DNA from: an uncultured Clostridia bacterium
GTDB taxonomy: Bacteria > Bacillota > Clostridia > TANB77 > CAG-508
Length of the DNA: 5,996 bases
Assembly (NCBI GenBank): GCA_944393305.1
Contig: CALXZS010000082.1
Span: forward strand, 1 to 5,996
Direction of reading: 5' to 3'
Position 1 is the stretch's first letter. Each line of letters starts with the position of its first letter. The position numbers and the translations under genes were made by a program. Positions 1-3,594 of this stretch are shown here, in pieces. The notes below the pieces were generated by a model. The model ran no database searches. It saw nothing but the letters and a program-made list of their open reading frames with translations, and had not been told where the DNA came from.

Positions 1-14
1 ATAATTTTATTTTA

Positions 15-71
15 TTAAACCCTACGATATATATATATATATACAGCCCCAAGGCTTTCAGCGTTTGTCAT
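15..71 (-). CDS. Short open frame of 18 codons at the left edge (leader peptide or interrupted 5' end of a gene)
   Basis: The frame reads MTNAESLGAVYIYIYRRV and then TAA. I chose this start because the ATG (complement of 69-71) has a GGAG ribosome binding site (complement of 80-83) at 8-nt spacing, and a near-consensus promoter lies about 50 bp further upstream. I do not recognise the peptide. The second half is encoded by an (AT)8 dinucleotide tract giving alternating Tyr and Ile, followed by Arg codons. If the tract gained one 2-bp unit, the frame would bypass the TAA and stay open to the edge of the window. It could therefore be a regulatory leader peptide for a gene beyond the edge, or the start of a gene that is switched or broken at the repeat. 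A chance frame is also possible, although promoter, binding site and start are well arranged. Confidence 0.35.
   Translation of the reverse strand: MTNAESLGAVYIYIYRRV
27..43. repeat. (AT)8 dinucleotide microsatellite
   Basis: Seventeen bases of uninterrupted alternating A and T lie inside the short minus-strand frame 15-71. Pure dinucleotide runs of this length can slip during replication, and each 2-bp change shifts the reading frame. Whether the length actually varies between cells cannot be seen from one sequence. Confidence 0.85.
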
Positions 72-125
72 TTGTTTTTCTCCAATCTTTTTTAAGTTTT
101 TATTTCTCTTAATTTTGCTAAACTT

Positions 126-154
126 ATTTTACACATATATTTTTTTGCTGTCAA
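126..154 (-). promoter_or_regulatory. Near-consensus sigma-A promoter reading toward the left edge
   Basis: On the minus strand a perfect TTGACA (complement of 149-154) is followed after exactly 17 bp by TAAAAT (complement of 126-131), which is 5 of 6 to TATAAT. Transcription would start near 119, leaving an untranslated leader of roughly 48 nt before the ATG at 71. This is the best -35/-10 pair in the window. It serves the short frame 15-71 and whatever follows it outside the window. It is separate from the ABC gene, which ends upstream at a terminator. Confidence 0.75.
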
Positions 155-193
155 GTAGTTTTTTATTTTTTAATCTGTTTATATTAGAGGTTA

Positions 194-240
194 TTTTTTA
201 TTGAATAAGAAAAACTCAATTTTTTCTATTCAATAAAAAA
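194..240. repeat. Long AT-rich palindrome (20-bp stem)
   Basis: Positions 194-207 and 227-240 are perfect 14-bp inverted copies. After one unpaired A (208), pairing continues for six more base pairs (209-214 with 221-226), leaving a 6-base loop (215-220). It lies between the ABC-gene terminator and the leftward promoter at 126-154. Neither strand has a U-tract directly after the stem, so it is not a textbook terminator by itself. Its right arm supplies the U-run used by the adjacent terminator on the minus strand. It may be a regulatory palindrome or a remnant of an insertion. The rest of 72-276 holds no gene that I can see. Confidence 0.75.
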
Positions 241-274
241 AGAATTAGGAAGGTGCAATGCACCCTCCCATTCT
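235..274 (-). terminator. Intrinsic terminator of the ABC transporter gene
   Basis: Read on the minus strand, just past the stop codon, AGAAT (complement of 270-274) and a GC-rich ten-base arm (complement of 259-268) pair with the complements of 248-257 and 241-245. This gives a 10-bp inner stem with one G-T wobble and a 5-bp outer stem, separated by a small internal loop. A run of seven T follows (complement of 235-241). Only two bases separate the stem from the stop codon, so it clearly ends the ABC gene transcript. Confidence 0.9.
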
Positions 275-276
275 GA

Positions 277-2088
277 TTAAATCTCAATTATACTATTTTC
301 TTTTTCGTTTCTTGCAAACTGTAAACTTCTAAAATTAAATTCGCTTGACAGTTTGCTCTTCATTCCATCAATGTTCTGATGAGTTGAGATAATAACAATG
401 CGTTTCTTATCACGATTTGCATATCTCACTATATACTCCAAAACATTTTCTGCATCTGCACCACTTTCAGACTTATCATCCAGACCAGAAGTGGCTTCGT
501 CCATCACAACTATGTCAATATTTTCATCTAAGAAATACAGCATTTTTGCTAGGATAAGTCTCTGCCTTTGTCCATTTGATAGAGAATTATCAAATTGCTT
601 TTCTTTCATCCACTTCCACGGATTAACGCAATTTGTTTTAATTTCTTGCCATAATTGGAGATTTTCCATAATGTTTTGCATTTTTGCCAGCTGTGGTTTT
701 TCATTATTACTAAACAGTTCTTCAAAAATGCTAAGACTTCCAAATTTCAATTTTTCATCAAAGAATAAATATCTCGATGATACCGAAGCTACATTTTTTT
801 CTAACCTTATGCGACCTGTTAGCATTTTCATAAATGTAGACTTTCCGCTTCCAGACGGTCCATAAAGAATCACAACATCTCCTAATTTGATGCTTAATTC
901 TTTAAAACTGGTTAAAGTAAAAGGTTTGTCATTCTCAGATTCTGCAATATATTTAATTGCAAATGGTTTGAGTTTTATTTCCTCTACCTTCTGAGTTTTT
1001 ACAGAATTATCATGATAAGCCTGTAAAATTAATAACATATCATCTTCTACTTCTTTTATCTCTGCCATTCTAAGGTTTGTTTCTTTTATTAATTCAACTA
1101 CCTGTATAATTCTGCTAATCGCGGTTTCAATAATAACCAGACTTGCAGTAATTTTGGTAATTGTATTTAAGTCAATACTGTTAAAAGGAACATTGTAGAG
1201 ATAAAAAGGTATTAAGCAAATTTCGCCAATTAGTTCAACAGCAACAATGGCTATTGATGACAAATTTTGCTTACGCTGGAATTTAGTCACATTTTCTTGG
1301 CTATCTTTAGCAGTTTTTGCTAAACTTTCGACTCTCATTGCCAAGTCGCTTTTTACTATTGCTGGGACTCTCAAAATATCATTCAGAATCATATCCTGCT
1401 GATTTTTATATGCTCTTTTCTTTCTTTGGTATTTTTCAATATCTTTTTGCATATTTGCAGAGCATATAAATGCAACAATTGAAAATACAATAAGAAATGT
1501 AATGAAAATGCCTTTGGGGATTGAATTATTGGTTATCCCAGCTATAATGAGCATAATAATGACAGCAATTATTTCCAGAATATCAAATGTTTTCTGAATT
1601 TTGTGAGTCCAAAGATTTGACAAATATGCTTTTATTGTGTTCAGCATTGTTTCGTTGCTCATAGTTTTGTACAATTTACTTTTATTGTCATATTTTACAA
1701 CTTTTCCAGCTGAATTACCAATAATTTTGCTTCCTTTGATGATTACCTCATCTTCCAGAACATAATTAAATTTCTGTTCCTCAGCAGTATTAATAGCATA
1801 GAGAGTTGAGGTTGCTAAGCGCTTGGTGCGATATAATATGAATAATAAAATTCCCAGCAGTATTAACCGATATTCTATCATCATGTTTGAGATTTGCAAC
1901 ATAAATGCAAAAACTACGGTCACAATAGTGAGACTCAAATTCATGACTTTAGACTTAATACCCATCCATTTAAGATTTCTAGGTATTCTAAGCATTTCGT
2001 CATCAATGCTGGTACACGGTTTAAAGAAATTGATAATGAGATTAATCACCTCCCGCATCAAACTTTTAAAGCCTTCTTGTTTTTTCAT
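277..2088 (-). CDS. ABC half-transporter, membrane domain fused to ATPase (exporter type)
   Basis: Complete 603-residue protein, started at ATG 2088 behind AAGGAGG (complement of 2096-2102) with 7-nt spacing. It has six hydrophobic segments, at about 46-70, 71-87, 168-186, 192-211, 277-300 and 310-334, which is the type I exporter layout. The ATPase domain follows from about 380: Walker A GPSGSGKST (410-418), signature LSNGQRQR (503-510), Walker B ending VVMDE (527-531), D-loop SGLD (534-537) and switch His 570. Two points are unusual. The signature has Asn in place of the second Gly of LSGGQ, and no glutamine is visible at the Q-loop, where the stretch YLFFDEKLKFG (440-450) sits. There is no C39 peptidase domain, so the substrate cannot be inferred. 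It probably works as a homodimer exporting a peptide, lipid or drug. It has its own promoter and terminator and is about 33% GC in 301-780, against 27.5% in the neighbouring gene, which suggests a separately acquired unit. Confidence 0.93.
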   Translation of the reverse strand: MKKQEGFKSLMREVINLIINFFKPCTSIDDEMLRIPRNLKWMGIKSKVMNLSLTIVTVVFAFMLQISNMMIEYRLILLGILLFILYRTKRLATSTLYAINTAEEQKFNYVLEDEVIIKGSKIIGNSAGKVVKYDNKSKLYKTMSNETMLNTIKAYLSNLWTHKIQKTFDILEIIAVIIMLIIAGITNNSIPKGIFITFLIVFSIVAFICSANMQKDIEKYQRKKRAYKNQQDMILNDILRVPAIVKSDLAMRVESLAKTAKDSQENVTKFQRKQNLSSIAIVAVELIGEICLIPFYLYNVPFNSIDLNTITKITASLVIIETAISRIIQVVELIKETNLRMAEIKEVEDDMLLILQAYHDNSVKTQKVEEIKLKPFAIKYIAESENDKPFTLTSFKELSIKLGDVVILYGPSGSGKSTFMKMLTGRIRLEKNVASVSSRYLFFDEKLKFGSLSIFEELFSNNEKPQLAKMQNIMENLQLWQEIKTNCVNPWKWMKEKQFDNSLSNGQRQRLILAKMLYFLDENIDIVVMDEATSGLDDKSESGADAENVLEYIVRYANRDKKRIVIISTHQNIDGMKSKLSSEFNFRSLQFARNEKENSIIEI

Positions 2089-2135
2089 GAGTGTTCCTCC
2101 TTAAAATTAAAAAGAGATTTTTTGTTTATATAAAA

Positions 2136-2164
2136 ATTATACCATATTTACATAATGTTTTCAA
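2136..2164 (-). promoter_or_regulatory. Sigma-A promoter of the ABC transporter gene, overlapping the 3' end of the radical SAM gene
   Basis: On the minus strand TTGAAA (complement of 2159-2164) is followed by a 17-bp spacer and a perfect TATAAT (complement of 2136-2141), with an upstream TGG giving an extended -10. The -35 box and part of the spacer lie within the last codons and stop of the radical SAM gene (which ends at 2148). Transcription would start near 2129, about 40 nt before the ABC start codon. No terminator separates the two genes, so read-through from upstream is also possible. Confidence 0.8.
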
Positions 2165-3050
2165 TTCCCTGGTACAAATTTCTTTCTTTCATTATTTTTT
2201 CTACACCATTTAACACCCATTTCTTATGCAAATTCCACTCAGGAGCAACTAATAAATCTTTAGGTGCGTCACCAGTTATTCTATGAACAACTATCTCTTT
2301 ATTTAGATGTGTTATTACATAAATCAAATTTTCCAAATAATATTCTAAGCTAATTGGTTTATATTTTCCTTCATCATACCACTTTTCTAAAACTGTTCCT
2401 TTTACTATATAAGTTGAATGTATTTTTATACCTTGTATATTCAGTGAATTAATATACTCCACTGTTTCCATAATATCGTTTTTAGTTTCATTAGGTAGTC
2501 CTATCATCATATGCACAACTACATCTATCTTTTCTTTATTTAGCAATTTTACTGCATTAGTAAATACTTCTAAATCATAACCTCTATTAATTAATTTGCC
2601 AATTTTATTATTTGCAGTTTGCAGACCTAATTCAACTGTTACATCATATTTACTTTTATATGATTTAAGCAATTGTACAATTTCTTCGTTTATGCAATCT
2701 GGTCTTGTAGCTATATCTATTCCTACTATTCTATCATCTATAAGGCTACTGTCATACTTCTTTTTTAAATTACATACAGAATCATAAGTATTTGTAAAAT
2801 TTTGAAAATATACTATAAATTTATTAGCTCTTTTTCCTCTATAACTCTCTAAATGCTCCTTTACTTGTTCTGGAATAGGTTTTAATTTCAAATGTTCTCC
2901 CGACCCTCTACTACTACAAAAAATGCATCCTCCTTTAGATGCATTTGTCACTCTATTAGGACATGTAAATCCACCATCTACTGGTATTTTTAAAGTTCTT
3001 TCTCCAAATTTTTCTTTTAAATATGTATTTAAATGTCTATATCTTTCCAT
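2148..3050 (-). CDS. TIGR01212-family radical SAM protein (YtqA/MnmL-YhcC type)
   Basis: Complete 300-residue enzyme of normal family length. The start at ATG 3050 follows an AGAGG ribosome binding site about 6 nt upstream. The radical SAM iron-sulfur cluster cysteines are C30, C42 and C45 (C-x11-C-x2-C, in GFTCPNR...GGCIFC). Other family motifs follow in order: FQNFTNTYD (82-90), GIDIATRPDC (110-119), ELGLQTAN (140-147), HMMIGLPNET (180-189), KIHSTYIVKGT (209-219) and the C-terminal HRITGDAPKDLLVAPEW (256-272). Only two other cysteines exist (93, 119), and there is no SPASM domain. From family knowledge, Bacillus subtilis YtqA (MnmL) takes part in making mnm5s2U at the tRNA wobble position, usually beside the methylase MnmM (YtqB), while the role of Escherichia coli YhcC is less clear. 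That this protein is MnmL is an inference, because mnmM is not the next gene here: downstream lies the ABC transporter. It has its own promoter (3068-3096). Confidence 0.93.
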   Translation of the reverse strand: MERYRHLNTYLKEKFGERTLKIPVDGGFTCPNRVTNASKGGCIFCSSRGSGEHLKLKPIPEQVKEHLESYRGKRANKFIVYFQNFTNTYDSVCNLKKKYDSSLIDDRIVGIDIATRPDCINEEIVQLLKSYKSKYDVTVELGLQTANNKIGKLINRGYDLEVFTNAVKLLNKEKIDVVVHMMIGLPNETKNDIMETVEYINSLNIQGIKIHSTYIVKGTVLEKWYDEGKYKPISLEYYLENLIYVITHLNKEIVVHRITGDAPKDLLVAPEWNLHKKWVLNGVEKIMKERNLYQGIENIM

Positions 3051-3067
3051 AACTTTCCTCTAGTTCT

Positions 3068-3096
3068 ATTTTATCATTTGTATATTTTTATTGCAA
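3068..3096 (-). promoter_or_regulatory. Sigma-A promoter of the radical SAM gene
   Basis: On the minus strand TTGCAA (complement of 3091-3096), a 17-bp spacer and TAAAAT (complement of 3068-3073) are arranged as -35 and -10, with TGA before the -10 giving an extended -10. Predicted transcription starts about 10 nt before the coding start at 3050, so the leader is very short but still includes the ribosome binding site. The promoter sits just downstream of the small Cys-rich gene. I see no convincing terminator between them, so some read-through from that gene is likely. Confidence 0.7.
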
Positions 3097-3102
3097 GCAT
3101 TT

Positions 3103-3261
3103 TTATCTAGAGCAACAGCAACCAAAATTAGTAAACAATAACAAGAAAACTACTAAGAAAAATAATATTTCTGAATTATTCCCCGAACAAAAATTACTAA
3201 ATAATCCTCCATTGTTATTTGAACATCCACAACCGCAACCACAACTTAATCCATCATTCAT
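3103..3261 (-). CDS. Small Cys-rich single-span membrane protein (52 aa)
   Basis: The protein begins MNDGLSCGCGCGCS, passes through an Asn/Gly-rich stretch (15-30), then a hydrophobic segment (about 32-44, ILFFLVVFLLLF), and ends NFGCCCSR. It has eight cysteines: 7, 9, 11, 13, 25 and 48-50. The start is the ATG at 3261 because GGAGG (complement of 3267-3271) lies 5 nt upstream. The same frame is open further upstream only from a TTG at 3321, which has no binding site. The pattern (Cys-rich head, short leucine/phenylalanine-rich span, Cys-rich tail) resembles tiny clostridial proteins that databases often label chorion class high-cysteine protein, and recalls the small hydrophobic YjcZ-type sporulation proteins. 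The function is unknown to me; a spore or envelope role is an inference. It lies upstream of the radical SAM gene on the same strand, but that enzyme is not a peptide-maturase type. Confidence 0.75.
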   Translation of the reverse strand: MNDGLSCGCGCGCSNNNGGLFSNFCSGNNSEILFFLVVFLLLFTNFGCCCSR

Positions 3262-3266
3262 AAAAA

Positions 3267-3271
3267 CCTCC
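3267..3271 (-). promoter_or_regulatory. Ribosome binding site deciding the start of the small Cys-rich protein
   Basis: GGAGG on the minus strand, five bases before ATG 3261. An in-frame ATG at 3273 overlaps this site and the upstream TTG at 3321 has none, so the 52-residue reading is preferred over the 72-residue one. Confidence 0.85.
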
Positions 3272-3283
3272 ATTCTAAGTAAA

Positions 3284-3321
3284 TATGTATCTGTTATAAA
3301 ACAATCATATTCATTATTCAA
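3284..3321 (-). promoter_or_regulatory. Candidate promoter region of the small Cys-rich gene (sigma-A-like, with overlapping sigma-E-like boxes)
   Basis: Two readings overlap. The sigma-A-like one is TTGAAT (complement of 3316-3321), a 17-bp spacer and TATAAC (complement of 3293-3298). The sporulation sigma-E-like one is GAATATG (complement of 3306-3312), a 14-bp spacer and GATACATA (complement of 3284-3291), compared with the Bacillus consensus kmATATT and CATACAnT. The sigma-E match is imperfect at both boxes. The TTGAAT lies exactly at the end of the inverted-repeat element 3316-3469, so the element may provide the -35. AT-rich DNA makes such matches common, so both are tentative. Confidence 0.4.
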
Positions 3322-3469
3322 AATTGTATATTTGAAAATTTCTTGTTCCTTGCGGTCGCAGCTAAAATTCTTCGAATTTTACAGCTCCAAACGCACTTCG
3401 CTTGAAATCCTTCAAGCTCGTTTGAACGCTCACGCGGAACTGTGAAATTTTAAATATACAATTTTGAAT
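3316..3469. repeat. 154-bp mirrored element with 26-bp terminal inverted repeats (MITE-like or structured RNA repeat)
   Basis: The left arm 3316-3342 and right arm 3444-3469 are inverted copies that pair at all 26 positions, with a single extra G at 3334. Pairing resumes inward: 3345-3349 with 3436-3440, and 3352-3354 with 3433-3435. The core holds two more hairpins: 3363-3370 with 3374-3381 (3-base loop), and 3400-3406 with 3411-3417 (4-base loop), the latter enclosed by 3388-3393 with 3419-3424. The core 3343-3443 is 47 of 101 G or C, far above the AT-rich flanks. ATT occurs directly outside both ends (3313-3315, 3470-3472), a possible 3-bp target duplication, though weak in AT-rich DNA. 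No protein-coding gene fits inside. Size and structure recall non-autonomous repeats such as the roughly 155-bp bcr1 of Bacillus cereus; that is an analogy, not a homology claim. It occupies much of the 3262-3594 gap between divergent genes. Confidence 0.85.
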
Positions 3470-3547
3470 ATTAATGGACAGATTGAACTATAACATATAT
3501 TCACTTTTTCTTTTTTATATCATATAGTATGCATTTTATATTTTTTG

Positions 3548-3556
3548 TGTTACAAT
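3548..3556 (+). promoter_or_regulatory. Extended -10 promoter candidate of the U32 gene
   Basis: TGTTACAAT gives TACAAT (3551-3556), 5 of 6 to consensus, with the extended TGn element. The sequence 16-18 bp upstream (around 3527-3534) is a poor -35. Transcription would start near 3563, about 30 nt before the start codon at 3595. The stretch 3473-3547 is very AT-rich and shows nothing else convincing apart from a TATAAC at 3489-3494. Confidence 0.5.
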
Positions 3557-3578
3557 ATTTATGAAAAAAATTCATTTT

Positions 3579-3583
3579 GGAGG
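3579..3583 (+). promoter_or_regulatory. Ribosome binding site of the U32 gene
   Basis: GGAGG, 11 nt before ATG 3595. The spacing is slightly long, but no nearer start codon exists in frame, and the protein from 3595 begins with the family's usual MIELLSPVGDFE-type start. Confidence 0.8.
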
Positions 3584-3594
3584 ATATTAAATTT

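Noticed and set aside
398..865. 155-codon plus-strand open frame
   Set aside because: It lies wholly antisense to the ATPase domain of the ABC gene, whose Walker A, signature and Walker B motifs are unmistakable. There is no ribosome binding site and no recognisable protein.
1823..2133. Two overlapping plus-strand open frames (1823-2104 and 1894-2133)
   Set aside because: Antisense to the N-terminal membrane part of the ABC gene. They overlap each other and have no supporting signals.
2596..2787. 63-codon plus-strand open frame
   Set aside because: Antisense to the conserved radical SAM core; no binding site.
277..3261. Cys-rich small peptide, radical SAM enzyme and ABC exporter in a row on one strand, resembling a RiPP (sactipeptide) cluster
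   Set aside because: The radical SAM protein has all the motifs of the housekeeping TIGR01212 family and no SPASM or RRE region. The peptide carries a membrane span right after its Cys-rich head and has no leader/core layout. Each gene has its own promoter, and the exporter lacks a C39 peptidase and differs in composition.
3103..3321. 72-residue reading of the Cys-rich protein from a TTG start
   Set aside because: The TTG at 3321 sits at the tip of the inverted repeat and has no ribosome binding site, while the ATG at 3261 has GGAGG at 5-nt spacing.
3212..3445. 77-codon plus-strand open frame across the small gene and the inverted-repeat element
   Set aside because: It is antisense to the Cys-rich gene and then runs through the palindromic element, so the apparent peptide is a by-product of repeat sequence.
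3559..3577. Small ATGAA/TTCAT hairpin upstream of the U32 ribosome binding site as a possible regulatory switch
   Set aside because: Only a five-base-pair AT stem; expected by chance in sequence this AT-rich.
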